Assembly (NCBI GenBank): GCA_963169235.1
Contig: CAUJCX010000018.1
Span: 1 to 64,000 of the forward strand
Length of the DNA: 64,000 nt
Source of the DNA: Actinomycetota bacterium
GTDB lineage: Bacteria > Actinomycetota > Thermoleophilia > Miltoncostaeales > Miltoncostaeaceae
Direction of reading: 5' to 3'
In this document: positions 9,024-17,984 of the stretch, piece after piece
Layout of the letters: the number at the start of each line of letters is the position of its first letter
How positions within the stretch are numbered: position 1 is the stretch's first letter
Translations under genes and position numbers: made by a program
Notes under the pieces: generated by a model
Databases searched by the model: none
What the model saw: only the letters and a program-made list of their open reading frames with translations
What the model was told of the DNA's origin: nothing

Positions 9024-11441
9024 TCACGCGGCCGGCAGCCAGGCCAGCACCAGCTGGGTCACCCGCACGTCGGTCTTCTCCAGGGCGACGGGCGACACGG
9101 TGACGTCCTTCGCCGCCGCGTCCCAGCGGTTCTGGATCTCCAGCACCTCGGACGACAGCTCGTCCTCGAGTCGCTGGATGCCCTCGTCGAGGCGCGACAC
9201 CTTGTCGCCGGCCGCCTCGATGCGACGCCCGTCGGCCCCGCCGCCGCGTGCCCCGCCGATGCCGCGGATGACGGCGCCGGCCATGCTGCGCGTGTTGCGG
9301 CGCCCTCCCAGGAGCCCTCCCAGGATGGAGCCCGCCGCGTGCAGCAGGTCGCTGTTGCGCCGGCTCTTGGCCTGGGCCTCCAGCACGTCCTGGCGGTCGG
9401 CGGCCGTGGCCCGCTGATCTTCGAGCCGGCGGATCTTGTCGTCGTACTTGGCGCGCAGTTTGGCGGTTTCGGCGTCGGCGCGCTCGTCGGCGGCCGCCTC
9501 ACACCGCGCGGCGAACGCGGCCTCGTCCTCCCCCGGGCGGCTGTAGATCTTGAGCGTCTTGTTGGCCTGGATATCGAGGCTGCGTCCCCTCACCAGCGCG
9601 TCGACCAGGTCCTTCTCGACCCGCGTCCAGGTGGTCTTCGCGGCCAGGTCAGCGTCGGGCAGGTGGTAGCGCACGCCGTCGGGCGGGGCGGGCGACAGGT
9701 CGCGGTCGTCGTAGTCGACGGCGATGGCCTTCGTCGCGTCGATGACCGACGTCAGCGGGTGGACGACGGCCTCGTACTCCTCGTCGTGCACCAGGTCGGC
9801 GGCGGTGTCGTCGTAGCGCAGCGAGACGCGGGCGAGGATGGCGGCGGAGCGCGCGGTGCCGCGCGGGTCGGCGCCGGCGGCCTCCAGCCACGGCGCGCCC
9901 GGGTCGGCGTAGAAGACCCCCACTCCGGAGGCCACTGCCGGGGCGACGGGCGTGGTGCCGTCGTCGACCGGCGGCGCGGCCGGTGCGGGCGCGTCCGCAG
10001 GCGTGGGGGCGGCCGACGCACCGTCGGCGACGGGCGCAGGCGCGGGCGCGGCAGCGGCCGTGGACGTGGACGTCCCCATCAGCTGCGCGATCTGCTCCCG
10101 GGTCAGCGGGCCGCGCAGGTAGCTCATGGCCCAGCGCGTGGTCATCAGCTCGGGAGCGTCCTTGCCCGCCCGGCGCAGCACGAACTGCCGCTTGGCGAGC
10201 CCGCCGATCTGGTCGCCCAGCGCGGCCAGGTCGGTGCCTCCGGCGGCGGCGCTCATGCCTTCAAGCAGGCGGCTCTTGTCACGCTCGGTCTGCAGCCGCC
10301 CGATCATCCAGGTGCCCGCGTTGGAGATGGCCTTGTAGTCGATGTCGACGGGGTTCTGGGTCGACAGCACGAGCCCGACGCCGAACGCACGCGCCTGCTT
10401 CATGAGGGTCATGATGGGCGCCTTGGTGGGCGGCGCGGCGGTGGGCGGCACGTAGCCCGCGACCTCGTCCATGTACACCAGGGCGCGCAGGTCGGTGGTG
10501 CCCGACTGGCCCCGCATCCACGTCACCACCTTGCCCAGCACCAGCGCCGTGACGAACTGGCGCTCCTCGTCCGACAGGTGGGACGTGGTCACGATGGCGC
10601 AGCGCGGCGTGCCCGACGGCGTGAACAACATGTCCTGGATCGACAGGGGCGTGCCCTGGGCCCACGCGGCGAACGACGGGCTGGCGATGAGGCCGTTGAG
10701 GCGCATCGCCAGCGCGGTGCGGTCGGCGGGCGGGAAGAACGCGTCGAGCTCCAGCACGCCCAGCTTGCGCATGGGCGGCGTCTGCACCTGGCCCACCAGG
10801 GTCGCCAGGTCGAGGTTCTTGCCGGCCGACCACGCGGTCTCGATGAGGTTCGACAGCAGGATGTGCTCGCGACTGGCGAGCGGGTCGGCGTCGATGCCCA
10901 CCAGGCCCAGCAGGCCCGACACGTAGCCCGCCACCTCGTCGCGGATGGCCTCAGGGTCGGTGCCCGCCGCGGGGGCGTTGAGCGCACCCACGATGTTCAC
11001 GGCGCGCCCGGCGGTGGAGCCGGGCGTGTAGATGGTGAAGTCCACCTTCTCGCGCAGGGCGGCGATGCGCTCGGGGCCGATGCCCCAGTCGGCCAGGCCC
11101 GCCCGCCACGCGTCGGCCTGGGCGGCCGCGTACTGGTCGACCGTCTGCCCCGCCTTCTGCGCGTCGCCCGGGTTCACCCAGGGGGCGAAGTCGGCGGCCG
11201 CCAGGTTCGGGAACGTGAGGCACAGGTTGGTGAGGTCGCCCTTGGGGTCGATGAGCAGCGCCGGGACCCCGGCGGACAGGCACTCCTCGATGAGCACCAC
11301 GCCCAGGCCGGTCTTACCGGACCCGGTCATGCCCACGATCACGCCGTGGGTGGTGAGGTCTCCGGACGCGACGACGCACGGCGTGTCGGTGCGCTTGCTG
11401 GTGGCGGGGTCGACCTGCGCCCCGAGCGTGAGATCAGCCAT
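9024..11441 (-). CDS. HerA-like (DUF87/DUF853-type) ATPase with C-terminal coiled coil
   Basis: 805 residues. An N-terminal FtsK/HerA-superfamily ATPase occupies about 1-480: Walker A GMTGSGKTG at 37-45, LLIDPKGDL, Walker B LVYMDEVAGY near 320, and STQNPVDIDYKA after it. A Pro/Ala-rich linker (about 480-530) leads to a separate domain, then a charged coiled coil (KYDDKIRRLEDQ, LDEGIQRLEDELSSE) flanking a Gly-rich helical segment (LLGGRRNTRSMAGA). The family moves or positions macromolecules using ATP; the specific substrate is unknown. Expression appears leaderless (TAGGCT-N6-ATG). The small unknown gene downstream in its own orientation (upstream physically) is not coupled to it. Confidence 0.8.
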   Translation of the reverse strand: MADLTLGAQVDPATSKRTDTPCVVASGDLTTHGVIVGMTGSGKTGLGVVLIEECLSAGVPALLIDPKGDLTNLCLTFPNLAAADFAPWVNPGDAQKAGQTVDQYAAAQADAWRAGLADWGIGPERIAALREKVDFTIYTPGSTAGRAVNIVGALNAPAAGTDPEAIRDEVAGYVSGLLGLVGIDADPLASREHILLSNLIETAWSAGKNLDLATLVGQVQTPPMRKLGVLELDAFFPPADRTALAMRLNGLIASPSFAAWAQGTPLSIQDMLFTPSGTPRCAIVTTSHLSDEERQFVTALVLGKVVTWMRGQSGTTDLRALVYMDEVAGYVPPTAAPPTKAPIMTLMKQARAFGVGLVLSTQNPVDIDYKAISNAGTWMIGRLQTERDKSRLLEGMSAAAGGTDLAALGDQIGGLAKRQFVLRRAGKDAPELMTTRWAMSYLRGPLTREQIAQLMGTSTSTAAAAPAPAPVADGASAAPTPADAPAPAAPPVDDGTTPVAPAVASGVGVFYADPGAPWLEAAGADPRGTARSAAILARVSLRYDDTAADLVHDEEYEAVVHPLTSVIDATKAIAVDYDDRDLSPAPPDGVRYHLPDADLAAKTTWTRVEKDLVDALVRGRSLDIQANKTLKIYSRPGEDEAAFAARCEAAADERADAETAKLRAKYDDKIRRLEDQRATAADRQDVLEAQAKSRRNSDLLHAAGSILGGLLGGRRNTRSMAGAVIRGIGGARGGGADGRRIEAAGDKVSRLDEGIQRLEDELSSEVLEIQNRWDAAAKDVTVSPVALEKTDVRVTQLVLAWLPAA

Positions 11442-11447
11442 GGCCCA

Positions 11448-11453
11448 AGCCTA
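11448..11453 (-). promoter_or_regulatory. -10 element, leaderless start of HerA-like gene
   Basis: TAGGCT on the minus strand, 6 nt before the ATG at 11441. Confidence 0.55.
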
Positions 11454-11495
11454 GTGCCCGGACCGGGCGCGGGGGCGTCCCCGGCGGCGTGCTGG

Positions 11496-11843
11496 CTACG
11501 GCAGCCGCACGTCCGGGAACCAGTCGTCGCAGTGCGCCCGCAGGGCGTCCACCACCCACGCCCGCTCCGCGGCGTCGGCCGCCTTGAACCGCTCGGCCAG
11601 CGCCCGCTGCTTGGCGATCGGCGCGCCGTGCACGTGCCACTCACGCACCAGCGCCCCGAACAGGAACCCGATGGCGTTCTGGCGCACGTCGTCCACCGTC
11701 GCGGCGGCGTTGGCGTTGGCCGGGTTGCTGATCTCGCGGTACCGGGTGCGGCTCTTGGCGGTGAGCACGCACGACAGCACCAGCCGCTGGTCGCCGTCGG
11801 GCGACGTGATGGTCTCGGTGGGCGTGGGGGGCTTCTTCGCCAA
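11496..11843 (-). CDS. hypothetical protein (115 aa)
   Basis: It starts with TTG at 11843, preceded by GAGAGG at 5 nt. The N-terminal part (TETITSPDGDQRLVLSCVLTAKSRTRYREIS) looks like two beta strands; the remainder is helical, with ALVREWHVHGAPIAKQRALAE rich in charge. No known domain recognised. It sits between the HerA-like ATPase (same strand, 54 bp) and a divergent secreted protein gene. Confidence 0.6.
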   Translation of the reverse strand: MAKKPPTPTETITSPDGDQRLVLSCVLTAKSRTRYREISNPANANAAATVDDVRQNAIGFLFGALVREWHVHGAPIAKQRALAERFKAADAAERAWVVDALRAHCDDWFPDVRLP

Positions 11844-11947
11844 GGGTGCCTCTCGGGGATGGCGGGTGATGGGTCAGGCCGAAGGTAATCACGCGGCGCG
11901 CGCGGCGTTGTACGGTCGCATGGTCCCCTGCCCGCGAGGAGCACACC

Positions 11948-12544
11948 ATGCGCCACCTCCTTCTCGGCGTCGCCGCCGTGACCGCGCTGGCCGCGACTGC
12001 GTCGGCCGCCGACCGCACCGCGTTCACCGCCCAGCTCGACGGCGACGCAGCGCGCGAGCGCGTGGTGCTGCGCACATCGACGTGCGACGGCGGCCGGGCC
12101 TGCCGCCAGGTGGTGGTGCGCGACGGGCGCCGCACCGGCGTCCTCACGCCGCGGCTCGTGCCCGGCTACACGTACGGGGCGACCGCGGGCGCGCGGGCGG
12201 TGGACCTGCGCGGCGACGGCACGCGGCAACTGCTCGTCACCATCAACACCGTCGGCGGCACGGGATCGTCGCCGCGGGTGATCGCGTTGATCGCCTGGAC
12301 GGGCACGAAGGCGCGCACGCTGGTGCGCGTGGCCCCGTCGACGCGGGCACGGGGCTACTCCTTGACGCTGCCCGTGTCGTCCGACGTCGTGGCCACCCCG
12401 GGCGGCCGGGTGCTGCGTACCCGCGAGCTGCTCTACCGCCCCGGCGACATCACGGCGTCCCCGTCGGCCACCCGGGTCCGCGACTGGCGCTGGGACGGCC
12501 GCCGCATGGTCATGGTGCACACGCGGGTCACCGAGAACGGCTGA
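11948..12544 (+). CDS. secreted hypothetical protein
   Basis: 198 residues. Residues 1-20 form a Sec signal peptide ending AATASAADR, cleavage probable after ASA. Mature protein has two Cys (CDGGRAC) likely in a disulfide and a beta-rich body (VDLRGDGTRQLLVTINTVGG) resembling FG-GAP/VCBS-like repeats of secreted proteins. GAGGAG lies 6 nt before the ATG. A TACGGT hexamer near 11910 could be its -10. Function unknown. Confidence 0.65.
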   Translation: MRHLLLGVAAVTALAATASAADRTAFTAQLDGDAARERVVLRTSTCDGGRACRQVVVRDGRRTGVLTPRLVPGYTYGATAGARAVDLRGDGTRQLLVTINTVGGTGSSPRVIALIAWTGTKARTLVRVAPSTRARGYSLTLPVSSDVVATPGGRVLRTRELLYRPGDITASPSATRVRDWRWDGRRMVMVHTRVTENG

Positions 12545-12574
12545 GCCGCCCCACCGGTGACGGGCCGCGGCTCA
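12542..12574. terminator. bidirectional hairpin containing both stop codons
   Basis: TGAGCCGC and GCGGCTCA form an 8-bp stem. The left TGA is the stop of the plus-strand secreted protein and the right TCA is the stop of the minus-strand ClC gene, so one hairpin ends both transcripts. No U-tract. Confidence 0.5.
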
Positions 12575-13759
12575 CGCGGATCGCCGGCTCCAGGCCATCG
12601 CGCACACACCGACGGTGGCGCCGACGATCAGTGGACCCCAGGCGGTCTGACCGATGAGCAGGGCGCAGATGAGGACGGCGGCGACCGGCTTCCGCAGCCC
12701 CACGGTGGTCGCCGCGGCGAGGCCGGCCACCTCGGCGGTCGCGAGGTCCAGTCCCGGGACGAGGAAGGTGGCGACGGCACCCGCCGCCGCTCCCGCGAAC
12801 AGCAGCGGGAAGAACTCGCCGCCTCGCCAGCCGCTGGTGACGGTGATGGATGCCGCAAGCACCTTGACCAGTGCCGCCCCGCACAGGACAAGCCACGCGG
12901 AGTCATCGACGTGGCCGGCGAGCTCCCCCACCTGGTCATGGCCGGAGAACAGGGCGACGGGGAACACGGTGGCCAGGACGGCGAGAGCCGCTGACCCGAT
13001 CAGCACCTGCACGCGGCGCGAGCCGGTGCGCGCCAAGAGTCGCGACGACAGCGTGCGCAGGGAGGCGTACGCCACGCCGATTGCTGCGCCGGCGACCGCG
13101 GGGACGAGCGCGGCGGCCAGTTGCCCGGTGCTGTGCGAGTACGCGGGGAGGCCGACGTCCGTGTGGTCGGGGCCGACGGCACGATGGACGACCAGGAAGA
13201 CGAGGAACCCCGAACCGGCGGCGACGAGGGCGAGCAGTTTGCTGGGCGCCAGGGTGTCGTCGTCGTAGGCGGCACCGCCCGGCGGCGACCCGTAGAGGCC
13301 CGCCAAGGCGGCCGCGGAACCGCTCTGGCCGATGAGCCGTGCTTCGCTCTCGGAGTGCGCGATGCGGATGCCGACCAGCGCGGAGAGCTCGGCGACCACG
13401 GCGAGCAGCCCGGCCTCGGGCCCGATGGTGCCGCCGAAGCCGTACGCCACAACGGCGCTGAGGGCCAGGGCAGCCGTGCGTCGCCGGCGCAGGTGTCTCG
13501 GATCCGCCGCAGACTCCATCTGAGCGTCGAGATCCTCATCGTCGGTAAAGGGGATCAGGACCGCGATCAGGACTCCGCCCGCCACGACCACCATCGGGAT
13601 GTACCAGCGTTCGTAGCCCGACGGCCAGATGACCTCCTGGGACAGCGTCATCGCCCTGAAGACCACCGCCGCGACGCCACCGGCGACGGCACCCCAACCG
13701 AGGGCGATGAGCGGCGACCGCCACCTGGCCGCTCGCGGGAGCTCGCTATCGGCGGTCAT
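12572..13759 (-). CDS. ClC-family chloride channel/antiporter
   Basis: 395 residues with about ten hydrophobic segments. GTIGPEAGLL carries the ClC gating-glutamate motif in the GPEA form, and GWRGGEFFPLLFAGA is the second conserved loop (GxFxP-like). The canonical N-terminal GSGIP motif is not visible, so this is a divergent member. The start (ATG 13759) overlaps the end of the K+ channel gene by 14 bp, so the two form an operon and may give balanced cation/anion conductance (inference). Codon choice here looks less extreme in G/C than in neighbours, possibly a transferred pair. Confidence 0.85.
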   Translation of the reverse strand: MTADSELPRAARWRSPLIALGWGAVAGGVAAVVFRAMTLSQEVIWPSGYERWYIPMVVVAGGVLIAVLIPFTDDEDLDAQMESAADPRHLRRRRTAALALSAVVAYGFGGTIGPEAGLLAVVAELSALVGIRIAHSESEARLIGQSGSAAALAGLYGSPPGGAAYDDDTLAPSKLLALVAAGSGFLVFLVVHRAVGPDHTDVGLPAYSHSTGQLAAALVPAVAGAAIGVAYASLRTLSSRLLARTGSRRVQVLIGSAALAVLATVFPVALFSGHDQVGELAGHVDDSAWLVLCGAALVKVLAASITVTSGWRGGEFFPLLFAGAAAGAVATFLVPGLDLATAEVAGLAAATTVGLRKPVAAVLICALLIGQTAWGPLIVGATVGVCAMAWSRRSA

Positions 13760-14231
13760 GGGTGCCGCCCTCGCCGAGACGCAGGCGGCGCGCGATGGTC
13801 GAGATCAGGGCCGTGAGGAAGATCACCTGGAACAGGATCGCGACCATCACCAGGATGCGGGCGACCTGCCCCGTGGGATGGATGTCGCCGTACCCGATGG
13901 TCGCCATGGTGACGATGGTGAAGTAGAGCGCGTCGGTGCGCGTCTCAAGTCCGGTGAACTGCCCGGGCGTGGCGGCCGTGGCGTACGCCGCCAGGGACAG
14001 CGTGACGATGGTGCCCAGCAGCACGATGAAGAGCCGGGCGATGGGATCGCTGTCGCGCCGCACGTACCGCGTCACGATGGCGCCGAGCATCGTCAGGGCG
14101 ACCGCGGTCAGCACGAGGCGCCAACCCAGCTCGCGATCGGCGCGCACGGGGACGACGTAGTAGGCCGTGACCACGGCAACCCCTGCGAGCACCTCCCTCA
14201 CACCGGCGATCGCCGGTCGCCGGCGCGTCAT
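13746..14231 (-). CDS. potassium channel-type ion channel
   Basis: 161 residues from ATG 14231. Two N-terminal membrane helices (about 13-31 and 40-58) are followed by a third helix, a pore helix with the K+ selectivity filter TIGYGD, and a final helix (ILVMVAILFQVIFLTALIS). This is the Ion_trans_2/KcsA-like pore without a recognisable voltage sensor or RCK domain. First gene of the operon with the ClC gene. The frame extends upstream to 14420 but without channel-like sequence. Confidence 0.85.
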   Translation of the reverse strand: MTRRRPAIAGVREVLAGVAVVTAYYVVPVRADRELGWRLVLTAVALTMLGAIVTRYVRRDSDPIARLFIVLLGTIVTLSLAAYATAATPGQFTGLETRTDALYFTIVTMATIGYGDIHPTGQVARILVMVAILFQVIFLTALISTIARRLRLGEGGTHDRR

Positions 14232-14358
14232 CCGGCGCCGGGCGGCCCGATCGGCGCAGCCGCCATGCCGGAGGACGGCTCGCCGCCGCCCTCGTGTGCC
14301 GAGCGGCCCCGCGTCGCAGAGAAGGACGCATCGCGCTTCCGCCGCGTCGACTCGCTCG

Positions 14359-15180
14359 TCACGCTGGTTTCCGCGCGATCGCGTACAGCTTGGTGAACGT
14401 GTACTCGAAGCCGTCCGCACCGGCGGCCGCGTGCATCTCGGCGGCGGTGCGGGCGTGGAGGTCGGCGATCTCGTCGTCGTTGAACTGCGCCTGGAACAGG
14501 TGCCGGGTCACCACGCGCATGCGCTCCAGGTACTCGGCGGGCGGGACGCGCCGGATGCGGCGCTCCATCCAGATGTCGAGCGGCTCCAGGCCGGCGCCGC
14601 GCACGTACTCCTCCATCTCGGGGATGTCGCGCTGCACGGCGTCGAACACCGCGTCCCACACCGCCACCCCGGGGTGGTCGACCCGGGCCAGCACCTCCCG
14701 GAACTCGTGCTCGGCGTGGCGGCCCGAGCACAGCACCCCCAGCACGCCCCCGGGCCGCAGTGCGTCGCCCATCGCCCGGGTGGCACCCGCCTTGTCGGGG
14801 AACCAGTGGAACGCCATCGTCGACACCACGGCGTCATAGGTGCCGGGTGCGATCCCCATGTGCAGCACGTCCGCCTGCTTCAGCTCAACCTCTACCTGAG
14901 CGTCAGACTGATGGAGTTTGGCCGCGAACTCGTCCAGCATGCCGCGGGACGTGTCGACGCCGGTGACGTGGTCGGGATGAAACCGCGCCATCATCGCCAG
15001 CGACGCCAGGCCGGTGCCGCACCCCACGTCCAGCACCCGGCGATGGTCACCGTCGGGAAGGCTCATCACCAGCCGCTGGCCGCCCGCGATGTTGAAACGC
15101 ACCCCGCGGTCGTAGTCCTTGGCGGTGCTGCTGAACCCCTCCCCCACGTCCGCGACGGCGCGGAGCTCGTGCTCGTTCAC
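14359..15180 (-). CDS. class I SAM-dependent methyltransferase
   Basis: 273 residues. The GTG start at 15180 overlaps the NDH-2 stop in a GTGA junction. Motif I is VLDVGCGTGLASL; the downstream TGVDTSRGML and YDAVVSTMAFHWF complete a Rossmann methyltransferase of the UbiE/BioC type, with the HWF typical of BioC- or trans-aconitate-like members. Substrate is unknown; being coupled to NDH-2, a role in quinone biosynthesis is possible but unproven. Confidence 0.85.
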   Translation of the reverse strand: MNEHELRAVADVGEGFSSTAKDYDRGVRFNIAGGQRLVMSLPDGDHRRVLDVGCGTGLASLAMMARFHPDHVTGVDTSRGMLDEFAAKLHQSDAQVEVELKQADVLHMGIAPGTYDAVVSTMAFHWFPDKAGATRAMGDALRPGGVLGVLCSGRHAEHEFREVLARVDHPGVAVWDAVFDAVQRDIPEMEEYVRGAGLEPLDIWMERRIRRVPPAEYLERMRVVTRHLFQAQFNDDEIADLHARTAAEMHAAAGADGFEYTFTKLYAIARKPA

Positions 15181-16610
15181 GTGCCTGGTTCCTCCGGCGT
15201 CTCGTCGGGCCATGGAGCCGCGGGCGGAGGGGGGAAGTCGCCGCCCAGTTCCTCCAGCGCCAGGCGACCCGCGATCTGCTGCCGCGTGATGGTGCGCTCG
15301 GCGCGGCCGCGCCCGAGGAAGCTGACGTTCCACCGCACCAGCGTGGTGATCTGGCGCTTGAACCCGATGATGTAGAACAGGTGCACCACCAGCCACGCCA
15401 CCCACGCGGGGAAGCCCGACAAGCGCAGACGGCCGCGCGAGGCCACTGCCGAGAAGCGCGAGATGGTGGCCATGGAGCCCTTGTCGTGGTACACGAACGG
15501 CGGCCGCTGGGCCGACTCGACGCCGTTCGGGGAGTGCATGTCGTCGACGATCTGGCGCGCCGCGTACCGTCCGCCCTGGATGGCCACCTGGGCGACGCCG
15601 GGCAGGTTGTTGAGCGCCATCATGTCGCCCACGACGAACACCTCGGGGTGTCCGGGAAGCGTCAGGTCGGGCTCCACCAGCACGCGTCCCGCGCGGTCGA
15701 GCTCGGCGCCGGACTGCTGGGCCAGCGTGCCGCCCAACGGGTTTCCCGCCACGCCGGCCGCCCAGATCTTGCACGCGCACGCGATGCGGCGGCGGTCGCC
15801 GTTGGCGGCCTCCACCTCCACGCCGTGCTCGTCGACCTCCACCACCTTCTTGCTCACCAGCACCTCGACGCCCATCGCCTCGAGCTGCTCGCGGGCCACG
15901 CCGGAGAGGCTGTGACCGAAGCTCGGCAGCACGCGGTCGGCCGCGTCCACCAGCACCACGCGCGCGTCGCGGGAGTTGACCCGGCGGAAGTCCTTGCGCA
16001 GCGTGCGCCGCGACAGCTCGGCGATCTGGCCCGCCATCTCCACCCCGGTGGGGCCCGCCCCGACCACCACGAACGTGAGCTGCCGCTCCCTCTCGGCGGG
16101 GTCGGTCACCACCTCGGCCATCTCGAACGCCCCGAAGATGCGTCCGCGCAGCTCGAGCGCGTCGTCGATGCTCTTCATGCCGGGCGCGAACGTGGCGAAC
16201 CGGTCGTTGCCGAAGTAGCTCTGCCCTGCCCCCGCCGCCACCACCACGTAGTCGTACTCGGTCACCGTGGTGACGCCGCGCAGCACCGACGTGACCGCGC
16301 GCGCGTCCAGGTCGATCGCGGTGACCTCGCCCAGCAGCACGGTGGCGTTGGCCTGGCGCGACAGTACCTCGCGCGTGGTGGGCGCCACCTCCCCCTGCGA
16401 CAGGATGCCCGTGGCCACCTGGTACAGAAGGGGCTGGAACAGGTGGTGCGTGGTGCGCGCGATCAGCGTGACGTCGACGTCGGCGGCGGCAAGCGCCTTG
16501 GCGGCGAACAGCCCGCCGAAGCCCGAGCCGACGATCGCGACGTGCGGGCGGCCGCGCGTCGCGGGGATGCGGGGATACCGCGGCTCCGGCGTGTACGAGG
16601 CGTCCGGCAC
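15177..16610 (-). CDS. ndh: type II NADH:quinone oxidoreductase (NDH-2)
   Basis: 477 residues from a GTG at 16610, chosen because TATCGT lies 7 nt upstream and the long upstream extension (frame open to 17270) overlaps another gene. FAD-binding VAIVGSGFGGLFAA near residue 20 and NAD-binding FVVVGAGPTGVEMAGQ near 180 are the two Rossmann motifs; FVVGDMM and QVAIQGGRYAA close the FAD site. A hydrophobic C-terminal segment (VAWLVVHLFYIIGF) anchors it to the membrane. It passes electrons from NADH to quinone without pumping protons. Confidence 0.93.
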   Translation of the reverse strand: MPDASYTPEPRYPRIPATRGRPHVAIVGSGFGGLFAAKALAAADVDVTLIARTTHHLFQPLLYQVATGILSQGEVAPTTREVLSRQANATVLLGEVTAIDLDARAVTSVLRGVTTVTEYDYVVVAAGAGQSYFGNDRFATFAPGMKSIDDALELRGRIFGAFEMAEVVTDPAERERQLTFVVVGAGPTGVEMAGQIAELSRRTLRKDFRRVNSRDARVVLVDAADRVLPSFGHSLSGVAREQLEAMGVEVLVSKKVVEVDEHGVEVEAANGDRRRIACACKIWAAGVAGNPLGGTLAQQSGAELDRAGRVLVEPDLTLPGHPEVFVVGDMMALNNLPGVAQVAIQGGRYAARQIVDDMHSPNGVESAQRPPFVYHDKGSMATISRFSAVASRGRLRLSGFPAWVAWLVVHLFYIIGFKRQITTLVRWNVSFLGRGRAERTITRQQIAGRLALEELGGDFPPPPAAPWPDETPEEPGT

Positions 16611-16617
16611 GCCGTCA

Positions 16618-16623
16618 ACGATA
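16618..16623 (-). promoter_or_regulatory. -10 element, leaderless start of ndh
   Basis: TATCGT on the minus strand, 7 nt before the GTG at 16610. Confidence 0.5.
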
Positions 16624-16630
16624 AACCACG

Positions 16631-16652
16631 GGGCCGGCCAGGCGACCGGCCC
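16631..16652 (-). terminator. GC hairpin between secreted protein gene and ndh
   Basis: GGGCCGG and CCGGCCC arms (7 bp) with an 8-nt loop, 18 nt past the stop of the minus-strand gene ending at 16670 and just upstream of the ndh -10. No U-tract; terminator role inferred. Confidence 0.45.
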
Positions 16653-16669
16653 GTAGCAGGTTCGCCGGC

Positions 16670-17353
16670 CTAGCGGGGGCTGAACGAGGCGAGGTTGCGG
16701 TACGTCATGGTGCCCTTGGCGCCGTTCGAGACGCCGACGGCACCGCGCGCCTGATGGCACGTGCCGGGAGTCGGCCCGACGTACGGCGTCACGTTGACGT
16801 ACGCGCCGGACCCGCCGAGCTGCGTCATGACGGAGCGCCCGTTGTGGAACGGGGACGTACCGACCTTCGCAAGCTGGTCGAAGCGGTAGGGCCCGCCCCG
16901 GACCGTGCGCACGATGCGGTAGCCCATGGACTTGTGGGCGAACGGATCGAGCAGCATCTCGTTGGTGTCCAGCGCGGTCACGCGCCCGCCCTCGATGGCC
17001 TTGGGCACGGTGACCGTGCCCTGCATCAGCCGCAGCGACGGGTTGCCGTTCTCGAAGCAGCCGAAGCCGAACAGCGTGCTGCCGCCCACCTTGTACGTGC
17101 CGCCGTGGTACCGCACCGTCGACGGGGACAGGGCGTAGTAGTAGTGGTCGTTGGGGAGCGACTTCACCGCCTTGTCGCTGAGCATCAGCTGCCCGGTGGC
17201 AGGGTCGGGAACGTGGAGGGACAGGTCGGCGACGTGGCCGCTGACCACGGTTCCGGTCCACTTGGGGCACTGGCCCGCGACGGCGCTTGCCGAGAACGCG
17301 GTCAAGGCCACGGCGGCGAGGGCCGCCGTGCGTGCGATGTGTGCAGAATGCAT
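16670..17353 (-). CDS. secreted hypothetical protein
   Basis: 227 residues from ATG 17353, with CGAGGA about 5 nt upstream. The signal peptide ends at AVAGQC (cleavage probably after AVAG or SASAVA). The mature protein is beta-rich with several Cys (CPKW, GCFENGN, TCHQARG). No enzymatic motif; repeated VNVTPYVG and LHVPDP blocks suggest a beta-sandwich. Unknown function, probably extracellular or cell-wall located. Confidence 0.6.
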   Translation of the reverse strand: MHSAHIARTAALAAVALTAFSASAVAGQCPKWTGTVVSGHVADLSLHVPDPATGQLMLSDKAVKSLPNDHYYYALSPSTVRYHGGTYKVGGSTLFGFGCFENGNPSLRLMQGTVTVPKAIEGGRVTALDTNEMLLDPFAHKSMGYRIVRTVRGGPYRFDQLAKVGTSPFHNGRSVMTQLGGSGAYVNVTPYVGPTPGTCHQARGAVGVSNGAKGTMTYRNLASFSPR

Positions 17354-17489
17354 GCGTTCCTCGTGAAAACGGGGTGGGTTTTGCCTCCGGTATCGACGCG
17401 GACCCGCCGGACCTGAACGCCCGGCGGCGACGTGCACAGCCTCTCGCCAGATGACGCGTCGGCGACCGTCGCCGGGAGGCGCGGGTGCC

Positions 17490-17984
17490 TCAGGGCGCGG
17501 GAGCGCCGCTGTTCGCAGAGATGGCCGCGACGGCGGCCTGGGGGTCGTCGGCGCTGACGGTGACGCGGCGGCCGTTGGTGAGCGTCAGCTCGAGCGCAGG
17601 ACCTCCCCGCAACGTGAGGCGCAGTCCGCCCCATGGCGTCCACCAGATGCCCCACATCCACATCGCGCTGGGGATGGTGACCACCCGGGCGGAGGCGATG
17701 CGCTCAAGCGGATAGCGGAAGCGCGGCCACCCGAACACCCCGAAGCTCACCAGCACGCCGCGCGGCCCCACCAGCGTGCGCATGCTCGATGCGGTCGCGA
17801 GGTTGAACGCGATCACGGCCAGCATCAGCAGCACGGGCACCAAGAACCGGGCCGACGCCCACGCCCCGATGGCCGGCACGGCCATCACGGCCAGCGGCAC
17901 CATCAGCGCGGCACCCACCGCCTGGGCGGGCCAGTTGGTGGCCCGGTCGCTGTGCACGTGAGTGCCCGCATCGGCGGCGGTCAT
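17490..17984 (-). CDS. membrane protein with PH-like domain
   Basis: 164 residues, ATG 17984 overlapping the GntR stop (ATGA). Two N-terminal membrane helices (about 20-40 and 45-65) are followed by a beta-rich part (LVGPRGVLVSFGVFGWPRFRYPLERIASARVV) typical of bacterial PH-like/DUF1648-neighbour proteins. As the sole partner of an autoregulated GntR it is the likely target of that regulator. Function unknown. Confidence 0.65.
   Translation of the reverse strand: MTAADAGTHVHSDRATNWPAQAVGAALMVPLAVMAVPAIGAWASARFLVPVLLMLAVIAFNLATASSMRTLVGPRGVLVSFGVFGWPRFRYPLERIASARVVTIPSAMWMWGIWWTPWGGLRLTLRGGPALELTLTNGRRVTVSADDPQAAVAAISANSGAPAP

Noticed and set aside
15183-17270. N-terminal extension of ndh to 17270 and of the methyltransferase to 15780
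   Set aside because: The extensions overlap confidently read genes on the same strand and lack domain sequence.
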